This document shows positions 43,487-52,387 of a DNA stretch of 64,000 bases, piece by piece; position 1 is the stretch's first letter, and each line of letters opens with the position of its first letter. The notes under the pieces are model-generated. The model was not told the DNA's origin, did no database searches, and saw only the letters and a list, made by a program, of their open reading frames with translations. Made by a program: the position numbers and the translations under genes. This DNA is from Sulfuritalea sp. (GTDB taxonomy: Bacteria > Pseudomonadota > Gammaproteobacteria > Burkholderiales > Rhodocyclaceae), in the NCBI GenBank assembly GCA_016712985.1, contig JADJQA010000012.1:103982-167981 (forward strand). Reading direction: 5' to 3'.

Positions 43487-43939
43487 CTAACTCTTGATGA
43501 CCCGGCCGGCACCGTCGCGCACCGTGACATTGACCGTAAAGCCGTTCCTGACGCTCTGGGTGACGACGCAGAAATCCTCGAACTGGGCGAGCACGCGATC
43601 GAGATGTTCGAGGCTGTCGGCCGGCGAATCGACCTGGATCATGACATCGACGCTGCCGACGCGCAGGCGCTTTTCCTCGTTGTGCTCCATGTGCGCGGTG
43701 ACCACCGTGGTAATCGGGCCGGGATTGTTCTTGAACTTGCGCAGCGCGAACAGCAGGCTGGCCGAAAGGCAGTTGGCGACGCTGGCCACCAGCAGGCGCG
43801 AGGGATTGGGCCCGGCGTCCTTGCCCAGCGGCGGCGGCTCGTCTGCCAGCAAGGGCGGGATGTCCTTGTCGAAGCGGATCAGGAAGGCGAAGTCTTCCTG
43901 CTGTTCGAGGGTGAAGCTGAACTGTTGGGTATCGCTCAT
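43487..43939 (-). CDS. OsmC-family protein
   Basis: A 150-residue OsmC-like protein: GPNPSRLLVASVANCLSASLLFALRKF contains the first conserved cysteine, and EDFCVVTQSVRNGFTVNV the second. OsmC/Ohr proteins reduce organic peroxides with these two cysteines. AGGAG sits 7 bases before ATG 43939. It lies just downstream of hsdR on the same strand and upstream of the DUF4395 gene. Confidence 0.85.
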   Translation of the reverse strand: MSDTQQFSFTLEQQEDFAFLIRFDKDIPPLLADEPPPLGKDAGPNPSRLLVASVANCLSASLLFALRKFKNNPGPITTVVTAHMEHNEEKRLRVGSVDVMIQVDSPADSLEHLDRVLAQFEDFCVVTQSVRNGFTVNVTVRDGAGRVIKS

Positions 43940-43979
43940 GAATTGCTCCTGACAAAAGTCGGCGCTGGTGACACGGCGA

Positions 43980-46900
43980 CTAGACGCTTTCGCGCGGCGA
44001 GCCGAATAAGCCGCTCGCGCTTTGCTGCCAGATGTGGCGATAGACAAGCTCCGCGACCTCTTTCTTGTCCTCCGCCGTGTAGGGCGGCTCGGGTAGCGCC
44101 TGATAGACGTGATCGAGGATAAATACCTCGACTTCCGCCTGTGTTTGTTCCTTTTCGGTCCACTGTTCCAGCGGCGCAATCAAGCGCTGCAATTCCGCCA
44201 GCAGGTCGCGGCTCTCCTGTTTGATCTTCTCGCGCTCGGGTCCGCTCAGTGATTCCTTCCTGAGCAGATCGAACAGCGCCAACTGCTCTTCGGTCAGGCC
44301 CAATTCAACGGCGCGCTGTTGCTCTGCATCCAGGCTGTTCGCCAAGTCCAGCAGCGCGGCGAAGGTTTCCTCGACGGTAGCCCGGTCCTTGTCGGCGTTA
44401 TAGGCCGCGATGACTTCCTGATACTTTTTCTCATAGTTCATGCGCAACGGATTGTTGGCCAGCATCTGCGCCAGTTTCTTCTCCACGAGCTCGCGAATGT
44501 CCTCGATCACGGTCGCCTTGCGTTTCACTTTCCTGCTGAATTCGTCTCGCAGCTTTTCCATGTTGATCTGTGAGAGATCAACGGTCAGACCCTTTGCCTG
44601 ATCCTCGCCTGGGGCCTGGGCGGTAATCGCCTGATTGACGATCCGGTGCAGCAGCTTGAGCAGCGCGCTCACGTCGGCGGTGTCGCGGCGTTCGGCAAGC
44701 TTCTTGTAGATTGCCTCGATGTTGTCGTGGCGTTCGGCATAGGTCAGCGCCGATGGCTCGACCAGCAGCGCCTTGAAACGGCTGAATATGACTCGCGCCA
44801 GAATCTCGAAGCGACGCTTGGATTCGTCATTGGTATAGACCGCATCAACCGCATCCGCCAGCCCCTGAATGCGTGCGAAACCCTTTGCCCCGATCAAGCC
44901 TGCCGGCTCGACTCCCAGGCCGCGCAGATGGAGCTCGGTCGCCTCGATGGCATCCAGCAATGCCGTTACGCGTTCTTCCAGCGGCGCCACGATTTCCTCG
45001 TCGCCGGCGTCGTCGCCCAGTGCATATTGGGCGAGGGCTTCGCGCAAGCTCTTGAGCATGCCGTTGTAATCAACGATCAAGCCGAAATCCTTGCCGGGAT
45101 AACGCCGGTTGGCGCGGGCGATGGCCTGCATGAGGGTGTGCGCCCGCATCGGCTTGTCGATGTAAAGCGTTGCCAGGCATTCGACATCGAAGCCCGTCAG
45201 CCACATGGCACAGACAATCGCCACGCGGAAAGGGTGCTGCGGATTCTTGAAGGCCGACTCCACATCCACGCGTTTGCCATCCGGCGTCTCAAAACCCAGC
45301 TTCATGCGGGCGCGGTGCGGAATGATGTCGAAGCCCCACTTCTTGAAGTCGGCGACTTCGTTCTGAGCCTCGCTGATGATGATCTCGATGATCGTCTGAT
45401 CAAGCCAGGCGGCCTTCGCCAGCAAGCGGTCGCGCTGGGCATTCAGACGCTGCCGGGCCTCGTCATCTGCGGCGGCCGTAATCTCGGCGAACTTGCCCTC
45501 GGCTTGCACGCGAACAGCCATAGCCTTCGCCTTCCACTTCGGCTCGATCAACGTCAGCATGCGGGCGCAGGTAACCTTGTCGATGCACACCAGCATGGTC
45601 TTGCCCGCTTCCCAGCGCGTGCTGCAATGCTCGACAAAATCCGTCGCGATTTTCTCCAGCCGCTCGTCGGCGGTGATGACCTCGTAGTCCTTGCCGAGCA
45701 ATCTTTCCAATAGGGCAGCCTGGTCAGGGTCGAGATCGGCGGCGGCGACAGCATTGGCAATCTTCTCGTTCAAATCCAGCCGCGCCAGGCCCAGCTTCTC
45801 GCCCCGGTTCTCGTAGACCAGCTTTACCGTGGCGCCGTCTTCCTCGCTGCGCTTGAAGTCGTAGCGGGAAACGTAATCGCCAAAGATGCGCTTGGTCAGC
45901 TCGTCGTGCTTGAACAGGGGCGTGCCAGTGAAGCCAATGAATGCCGCATTGGGCAGCGCCAGGCGCATGTTGCGCGCCAGCTTGCCGGCCTGGGTGCGGT
46001 GCGCCTCGTCCGAGATCACGATGATGTCGTCGCGGTCGCTGTAGGGCTCGCCCGGTTTCACGTCCTGGTTAAACTTGTGAATCAGGCTGAACAGATAGCG
46101 GTGGTTTTGCTTCAGCAGTTGCTCCAGTTCCCTGCCCGAACCCGCGCGCGGCGTCTGGTCGTCCGCCACACCGCAGCCGACGAAAGTCTTGTAGATCTGG
46201 CTGTCCAGATCATCCCGGTCGGTCATCAGCACAAAGGTGAAATTACCCTCCACCGTGCGCCGCACTTTCTCGGCGAAAAAGGCCATGGAATATGACTTGC
46301 CGCTGCCCTGGGTGTGCCATACCACGCCCAGGCGCCCAAGATCGGGGTGCGCCCGCTCGATGATCTGCAAGGTACGGGGTTCCGGCTCGGTAGAACCCTC
46401 ATCAAGGTAGGCTGGTGCAACAGGCTCTGCTGCCCTGGGATAAGCGGCCATCGGTTCATTGGCCGCACGTTCAACATTCGGTAGAGGCAACTCGATAACG
46501 CGATGCTTCAGCCGCTCGCCCGGCGGGAATTGTCGCTTGATCGCTTCTTGTCGCACGACCGCCGCCACCGCCTGATTCACGCCGAGCAACTGATGGTTAC
46601 GCGCCACCACTTTGCGCACCGCCCCGGCTTTGCTGGCGTCGAACAGAATGAAGTTCTCGACGATGTCCAGCAGTCGCTCCTTGGCCAGCATGCCGTTGAG
46701 CAGCACCTCGGCCGCGACGCTGCCCTTGTCCCGCTCGTCCAGGCGCTTCCATTCGCCGAAATGCTCCCAGGCGCTGGTGATCGAGCCATAGCGGGCGTTG
46801 TCGCCATTGCTGACAATCAGCAAGACGTTGTGGTGAAAGGCATGGGCGATGACGTTCTCGTCCAGATAATCACTCAGATTGCCGTCGAACCCGGCGCGAA

Positions 46901-47429
46901 CATTCTTGTAGACCGCCTTCAGTTCGATGAACACCAGCGGCAGACCATTGACGAAGCAGACCAGGTCGGCGCGACGGTTGTAGTTGGGTGTGCGCAGTCC
47001 GGTGATCTTGAGTTCGCGCACCACCAGAAAATGATTGCTTGCGGGCTCACGAAAGTCGATCACCCTGGCCTGCGCGTGCCGCAAAGCTCCTTGCGCGTCG
47101 CGGTAGCTCACCAGCACCCCGTCGCGAATCAGCTTGTAGAACGCCTGATTGTGCTGGAGCAGCGAACGCGAATAGTCATAATGGGTAAGCTTGACCACCG
47201 CCTCGTTGATCGCCGCCTCCGGTAAAGCGGGGTTGAGCCTCGCCAGCGCCGCCCGCAAGTCGCGCATCAGCACCACCTCGCGTTCGCTGGCGCGCCCCAG
47301 CGTACCGGCCGGGCCAAAGCTTTCCTGGTTCCAGGCGTAAACGCTGTCCCAACCCAGCACCTTTTTCAGATGTTCGGCAAAGGTCGCCTGAACCAGACGG
47401 TCTTCGCTGTTGATGTCGGTGTAGGCCAT
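43980..47429 (-). CDS. hsdR: Type I restriction enzyme, R subunit HsdR
   Basis: A 1149-residue HsdR. N-terminal nuclease: RRADLVCFVNGLPLVFIELKAVYKN (PD-ExK type, ELK). Helicase: GVVWHTQGSGKSYSMAFFAEK (Walker A), VLMTDRDDLD, VISDEAHRTQAGKLARNMR (DEAH), GFTGTPLF (motif III), IVCAMWLTGFDVECLATLYIDKPMRAHTLMQAIARANR (motifs V-VI). The long helical C-terminal part binds the M2S core. It cuts unmodified DNA after translocation. Last gene of the hsd operon on the minus strand; frame intact. Confidence 0.95.
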   Translation of the reverse strand: MAYTDINSEDRLVQATFAEHLKKVLGWDSVYAWNQESFGPAGTLGRASEREVVLMRDLRAALARLNPALPEAAINEAVVKLTHYDYSRSLLQHNQAFYKLIRDGVLVSYRDAQGALRHAQARVIDFREPASNHFLVVRELKITGLRTPNYNRRADLVCFVNGLPLVFIELKAVYKNVRAGFDGNLSDYLDENVIAHAFHHNVLLIVSNGDNARYGSITSAWEHFGEWKRLDERDKGSVAAEVLLNGMLAKERLLDIVENFILFDASKAGAVRKVVARNHQLLGVNQAVAAVVRQEAIKRQFPPGERLKHRVIELPLPNVERAANEPMAAYPRAAEPVAPAYLDEGSTEPEPRTLQIIERAHPDLGRLGVVWHTQGSGKSYSMAFFAEKVRRTVEGNFTFVLMTDRDDLDSQIYKTFVGCGVADDQTPRAGSGRELEQLLKQNHRYLFSLIHKFNQDVKPGEPYSDRDDIIVISDEAHRTQAGKLARNMRLALPNAAFIGFTGTPLFKHDELTKRIFGDYVSRYDFKRSEEDGATVKLVYENRGEKLGLARLDLNEKIANAVAAADLDPDQAALLERLLGKDYEVITADERLEKIATDFVEHCSTRWEAGKTMLVCIDKVTCARMLTLIEPKWKAKAMAVRVQAEGKFAEITAAADDEARQRLNAQRDRLLAKAAWLDQTIIEIIISEAQNEVADFKKWGFDIIPHRARMKLGFETPDGKRVDVESAFKNPQHPFRVAIVCAMWLTGFDVECLATLYIDKPMRAHTLMQAIARANRRYPGKDFGLIVDYNGMLKSLREALAQYALGDDAGDEEIVAPLEERVTALLDAIEATELHLRGLGVEPAGLIGAKGFARIQGLADAVDAVYTNDESKRRFEILARVIFSRFKALLVEPSALTYAERHDNIEAIYKKLAERRDTADVSALLKLLHRIVNQAITAQAPGEDQAKGLTVDLSQINMEKLRDEFSRKVKRKATVIEDIRELVEKKLAQMLANNPLRMNYEKKYQEVIAAYNADKDRATVEETFAALLDLANSLDAEQQRAVELGLTEEQLALFDLLRKESLSGPEREKIKQESRDLLAELQRLIAPLEQWTEKEQTQAEVEVFILDHVYQALPEPPYTAEDKKEVAELVYRHIWQQSASGLFGSPRESV

Positions 47430-47445
47430 GTTTACTTGCTTTTCT

Positions 47446-47475
47446 TGGCTCAGGTTTGGCTCAGGTTTGGCTCAT
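47446..47475. repeat. 11-bp tandem repeat in the hsdR leader
   Basis: GGCTCAGGTTT repeated twice and then GGCTCA, 17 bases upstream of the hsdR start codon (minus strand). The 174-base gap up to the AlbA gene is the only sizeable gap in the operon and shows nothing else I can name. Confidence 0.6.
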
Positions 47476-47603
47476 TCAAATACCGAGATCGCCACATCAA
47501 TACTTTTATAAACATTGAGTTATGTTCTTCACTCGGACCTTCTTGGCTCACTCTCATGGACATTCGGCCCTGATTTGCGCGTTTTTGGTCCAAACCGAGC
47601 GGG

Positions 47604-49244
47604 TCAAGAATCGGTGCCCAAACGGTAGCGTGCGCTGCTTCGGGTGCCTTCCCTTACCACCACCCCAAGCCGCACCAACTCCGCCAAGGCGCGCTTCAGT
47701 TGCGAGCGACTCACTTCCGCCCCTACCCTGTCGCTGATTTCACTGATCTTGGAGCGCGGATAGCGGCGCAAGTCCTCTCGCACCAATTCCAGAAGCCGAT
47801 GCGGTTCGATTCGACGCAGGGTTGTGGGCAGATTGATCCCTGAGTCATGGAGCAGGTCAGGCGTAACAAAGTAGCGCGTGCCCCTGGTCCGCCCAACACG
47901 CCGAACCAAGCCGAACTCCACCAACCGCCCCAGCCAGGGCACAAGCTCTTCCGCACCTTCAGTTTCCAGCCGCACCGCGAGTTCCCTCGCTGTCATCTCC
48001 TCCGACTGCGCCAGCACCCCCATCGTGATCCGCTCCCGCTGCGTCAATTGAAAGCGTTCATCTGCCTCGGTCATCAGCCGCATGACTTCAGGCTTGACGA
48101 TGCGCCGCTGGATCGTCACCTTGACCCAATCCGCCCCCTCCTCCGGCACAGGCGCCGGGCGGCCCTGCGACAGCAGCCGGTCATAGATCAGGTCGAAGCC
48201 GCTGCCCTCGCGTTCCATCAGGCCCAGATCGTGGAACACCCGCGCCAGCCCCTCATTGCGACGCCGGCTGGCGTGCAGCATGTTGCGCGGCGTCACCCCC
48301 AGCGGCAAGCGGCCAGGGTTGACCACCTCCAGACGCTCGGGATGCAGATTGAGGTAAATGTCGCCCTGCTGCGTATAGGGCCGATGCACCAGCGCATTGA
48401 CCAGCAGCTCGCGCACCACCTTCTCGTCATAGGCCGGCACGCTGCGCCGATACAAGCCCTCGGCCACTTCATAGCTTTCGCGAAAATCCGGCACCTCGCG
48501 CCAGATCGCGTCCACCAGTTCGACCGGCGAAAGCTCGCAGTCGTCCCACACCCACTTGTTGATCTTCTGCCCGTGCTCGTCGTATTTGATCGCCTGGACC
48601 AGCGGCGCCGTGCCCAGCGCCCGCCGGTCAGCGGTGGTGCCGGCAGCAGCACGCCCAGGCGCGTCAGCGTATTCCCCGACTGCCAAACCGTAATGGGTCA
48701 GCAACTCATCGGCGCCCTTCTCCTTCACCGAATCCTTCACTCGGTCGGAGCTGCGGATAGCTTGGACGAAGTGCGCGAGCTTGTCGGCGTCAGTCGCGCC
48801 GCGCGGCACGCTACTGTCCATCGCCTCCCATGGCCGCCCCGGCCGCTCGTTGGCCAGACGCAGCACGTCGTCGCCGAGCACCGGCTGGCAGGGGTCGCTC
48901 ACCCGAAGGAAATAACGCCCGTCGCGTGTCGATGCCACGCCGGGGGAGCGATCAATCGCCAGCTCGATGAACTCACCGCCGTTGGCCGCGCGCTGCAAGC
49001 TCGGCAGTGCCTGCACATTCACCGTCAGCTCGCCGATGCGCTTGCGCAGGCGATCCAGCAGTTCCGGTGGCACCGTCTGCCCGGCAGGCGGCAATGCTTC
49101 GCCATCCTCGATGCCGATCAGCAAGCGGCCGCCTGCACCGTTGGCGAAGCACACGCAGTCTTTCGCCAAGGAATCCCAATCGGCTGTCTTGCCGGTGATG
49201 GTGCGTAGGGATTTGCGGTCGGTGTGCTGGTCTTCGAGAGTCAT
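47604..49244 (-). CDS. AlbA/Schlafen-like ATP-binding protein (DUF4062-type helper) in the hsd operon
   Basis: A 546-residue protein. N-terminal AlbA_2/Schlafen domain: DWDSLAKDCVCFANGAGGRLLIGIEDG. Centre: VVRELLVNALVHRPYTQQGDIYLNLHPERLEVVNPGRLP, a GHKL-like ATP-binding block with its asparagine, and NEGLARVFHDLGLMEREGSGFDLIYDRL. C-terminal winged helices (ERITMGVLAQSEEMTARELAVRLE; KISEISDRVGAEVSRSQLKRALAELV). Such proteins recur in type I restriction operons; role unknown, perhaps regulatory. At 48640-48690 two frameshifts cancel out: a second frame reads GNTLTRLGVLL where relatives do. Confidence 0.78.
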   Translation of the reverse strand: MTLEDQHTDRKSLRTITGKTADWDSLAKDCVCFANGAGGRLLIGIEDGEALPPAGQTVPPELLDRLRKRIGELTVNVQALPSLQRAANGGEFIELAIDRSPGVASTRDGRYFLRVSDPCQPVLGDDVLRLANERPGRPWEAMDSSVPRGATDADKLAHFVQAIRSSDRVKDSVKEKGADELLTHYGLAVGEYADAPGRAAAGTTADRRALGTAPLVQAIKYDEHGQKINKWVWDDCELSPVELVDAIWREVPDFRESYEVAEGLYRRSVPAYDEKVVRELLVNALVHRPYTQQGDIYLNLHPERLEVVNPGRLPLGVTPRNMLHASRRRNEGLARVFHDLGLMEREGSGFDLIYDRLLSQGRPAPVPEEGADWVKVTIQRRIVKPEVMRLMTEADERFQLTQRERITMGVLAQSEEMTARELAVRLETEGAEELVPWLGRLVEFGLVRRVGRTRGTRYFVTPDLLHDSGINLPTTLRRIEPHRLLELVREDLRRYPRSKISEISDRVGAEVSRSQLKRALAELVRLGVVVREGTRSSARYRLGTDS

Positions 49245-49278
49245 ACGAAATGTCTCCGCCGCTCATCGCCTGATGACA

Positions 49279-49788
49279 TCACCGCCGCCTTCTCGGAATA
49301 GCTACGGGCCGGGCCGGTTCGTAGGCTTTCAATCCCGCATCCCCTGTCAGGATCTCGACGAGATATCCTGCCTTGGCGTAATACTCGGCTACGTCCTTGA
49401 TGGTGGCATCGCCGATCGAAGTACCACTTTTGGCAAGCTCGGGCCAACTCGCTGCCAACGTGCGTAAATTTTCAGCTTGCCAAAGTGGCGACTGATCGGT
49501 GAACGCGGCCCAAGGCGACTTGGCATCCGCAGCCTCGCACAAATAAATCGCCAAATCGGATGCTCGCTCAAACCGGTGGCTGGGGGCTTGCGCAATGTGG
49601 TTCCCAGTTTCGATCAGCGTAGCAATCGGCAAGACAAACGTGCTGTTCTTTGCTCGTTCCTGCTTCAGCAAGGCGTCGATTCGATCGTGGTTCCAGCGAT
49701 CATCGACTGGCCCGGCCTCTTCCTTGCCAGGCACTTTCAGCCAGCAGCACAAGACAGAGGTATCCAATATGAGAACCCGCCTACTCAT
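49279..49788 (-). CDS. PIN-like nuclease partner of the AAA ATPase
   Basis: A 169-residue protein with PIN-type acids: RVLILDTSVLCCWLKVPGKEEAGPVDDRW, LPIATLIETGNHIAQ, and SIGDATIKDVAEYYAKAGYLVEILTGDAGLKAYEP. The D-E-D pattern fits a metal-dependent nuclease, although it is not a standard VapC. I chose ATG 49788 (SRRVLILDTS), which overlaps the end of the ATPase gene by 8 bases. It probably acts with that ATPase, as in ATPase-nuclease defence pairs. Confidence 0.68.
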   Translation of the reverse strand: MSRRVLILDTSVLCCWLKVPGKEEAGPVDDRWNHDRIDALLKQERAKNSTFVLPIATLIETGNHIAQAPSHRFERASDLAIYLCEAADAKSPWAAFTDQSPLWQAENLRTLAASWPELAKSGTSIGDATIKDVAEYYAKAGYLVEILTGDAGLKAYEPARPVAIPRRRR

Positions 49789-51069
49789 GCTCAATCTCCA
49801 CTTCCTTGCTGGTGGCTTGCTCGGTCGCCAAGCTTTGTTCAATCAGCCCTTGGCTGGACAGACGGCCGATGGGTCCTTGCGCCAGAAGTTTAGGCAACTG
49901 TTCGATATCTTCCAGCAAGGTCAGGACGCTGTGCCCGGTGGATGGGTCGCGGTTCGCAACAGTTATAAAAGGAACCATGTCAGTGCCCATAGCATCCAGC
50001 AAGGCCGGATTATGCGTTGTCACAAGTACGTCCACACCACGCTGCGTGCCCACGGCTCTCAACATATCCAGCAGCAAACGCGCCCGCGATGGGTGTAAAC
50101 CGTTGTCCACTTCTTCGATCACCAGAAGACTTGCTTTGGGGCGCGTGAGCAGGGCCGTCAAGATCGCAAGGAAACGCAACGTGCCATCCGACATTCCACG
50201 AGCATCTACCGTAGGGGAGCCCCCTGATCAAGCCAATGCTCCTCACAATACAACATGGCATCGGAGTTGAACTTGCCGACGGTCTCCGCGTAAACACGTC
50301 GAATGTCCCGTTCGGGCAACTGGCTGGCGTACTTGGTAAGGACATCCTCGATTTCCTTCTGCTTCTCTGTTGGCAACGCCGCCAGAACGCCTGCAATGTT
50401 CCACGCATCGGACTCAAGCCGATCCGCCAGCGGCGAAAACTTGCGCATATGGGATGGAATGGGGTCGAGAATGAAGATGTCTCGAATAGTCGAGATGACT
50501 TCGGTAACGCCATCCTGGATTTCTTGCCGCAATTTATGACCAACGAGTTGGAAAAGCACCGCGTGTGTGCGGCTCAACTGGCGCGGCGTACCCTGCTTTT
50601 CGTTGTACAAACGGGCAATAATCGTCGGCGAATTTTCAAGACAAGCGTCGGTGCGCAGCAGCTTGATATTGCCAGCCACTGACTTCCTTTTCCCGTCCTT
50701 ACTTGGACGATACTTGACTCGGGTAAGTTGCTCCGAATGCAGATCGCAGCGATTTTCGGAAATTTTTCCCTCCAGGCGGTATTCATAGTCCGTGAGTTCG
50801 TCGGCGCGACACACGACACCCAGCGCAAACACCGAACCTGGCTGTCGAGCTGCCCACTCAACACCGCCGCGCACTGGCGCTTGCGTACCCTCCCCTTTCA
50901 GGGCCGAGGTAAGCATTGCACCTGACGCAAGGCGGTTCAACAGAAGCAATGCGTCCAGCGCATTGGACTTCCCACTGGCATTGGTTCCGACAAGAACGGA
51001 AAGAGGGTCGATGTGGAGTGACGCCTTCTCGTAACTTTTCCAATTTTCGAGCTGCAATTCGGTAATCAT
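49781..51069 (-). CDS. AAA family ATPase (AAA_21/OLD-like), frameshifted
   Basis: About 429 residues. ITELQLENWKSYEKASLHIDPLSVLVGTNASGKSNALDALLLLNRL gives the RecF/OLD-type start and Walker A GTNASGKS. The C-terminal part is in the next frame: GMSDGTLRFLAILTALLTRPKASLLVIEEVDNGLHPSRARLLLDML (signature and Walker B) and VLVTTHNPALLDAMG (H-loop). No TOPRIM nuclease domain is present. The shift is in a run of five G at about 50220; six G would read QGGSPTVDARGMSDG. So a one-base undercall is likely. Coupled to a PIN-like gene. Confidence 0.8.
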
Positions 51070-51103
51070 GGGTCACTCCACAAAGACATTTTTGTCCATA
51101 AGA

Positions 51104-52387
51104 TCATACGGTGATTTCTCCGCTCATCAGGCGCGGCAGCAGCAGGTCGCGGGCGGCACGAAGCTTTTGGTTTGGCGACGCTTAACGTCTTCGTCAGCAT
51201 GACTCGTTGAATCGCGCCGTCGAAAGAACTGGAGCAAACCCGGATGGCGGCAGGGGCACGGAATAAGACTGCATCTGCTTCCAAAGTTCGGCAGAATCGT
51301 CGAGCGTTCCTTTCCTGGTCTGAGAAGCACGGCGACAAACTCATCGCGCGACACAGTAATCACCGCGAAGCCATGTAGCTTTTCATCCACCGGGCGATCA
51401 CGATGGCGGCTGCCGACGCGATAGCGACGACCGACCCCGGGCGGAAGCAAGGCCAAATTTTCCCCGTGAACTTCACGACCCTGAATCGATGCCGGCTGCT
51501 CGTTACCCTGAAATCTTGCCACATGGTTTAGCGAAATGAGCGGCGCGGCGTAACGTTCGATGCCCGATGTGATTCGATCCGGTCTCACAAGCCGGGCGAC
51601 ACGGTCTCGCGAATTTGTGCAATATCGCCCAAGAGTCTTCCGCTCCCAACCCTCCGGCACGCCATCGGTAATGCGGTGTGTTCGTGGCCGGGGAAGCGGA
51701 GGTGGACGAACCACTCCCGGTAGAGCAGCCGCGCCGACTCCTCCAGCAACGCCATCCGCCGCCGGTTGTTTTCGATCAGGTCGTCGTAGGCGGAAAGGAT
51801 GTCGCTGATGTGTCGCTGTGTTGCGTAGTCGGGCGCGGCTTTATCCGCGAAGAACTTTGCGATCGGATAAACGGGGCTTTTCACTTTGGTAGCCCTACAG
51901 GATATTCCGCAGAAGTAGCGATCGCGGTGTTTCCGAAGTCAATAACGTAGAGGGCGGTATTTAACGGCCAGAAGTCTTCTGGCTCTCTTGAATCTTAAGG
52001 GGAGCTGCCGTCATAAGTCGCACGCCCATAGGGGTCCCCATAGTGCGGCGGAGGTGTAAAGGACAACTGCTTTCTGCCAATTGGCTGATGCACAATCCCG
52101 CATCCAGCCATAGACTGATATCGCCCGATTCCCGGGGGCAGGGGTGCGCGTCGCCGGGCTGCGAAAAGACGCCGCAGCGCCTGACCCTGGCCTGCTACCT
52201 GGCGATTACCCACGCAAAATTCAAAGAGGCAGTCTTCGGTGAACATCGCCAAGGTTCCGATGGCTGACGACACCAGGGGCCTTGTGATCTGACTTTCCCG
52301 ACTCCTAGACGAAACAACGGGCATATCGCCGTCCTGCCGAGGGGCTCGACCACGCAGCGCCAACGTCCAGTCGGCCCGCCAACTCAT
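51104..52387 (-). pseudogene. hsdS: Type I specificity subunit HsdS, heavily broken
   Basis: The start (MSWRADWTLALRG) overlaps the hsdM stop by 4 bases. The first target-recognition domain (about 51890-52380) is not readable in any one frame. The central conserved helix is clear: YATQRHISDILSAYDDLIENNRRRMALLEESARLLYREWFVHLRFPGHE. A second recognition domain begins GVPEGWERKTLG in another frame, and the end (KLRAARDLLLPRLMSGEITV, stop at 51104) in a third. HsdS picks the DNA sequence that the M and R subunits act on. As written the system has no working specificity subunit. Confidence 0.75.
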
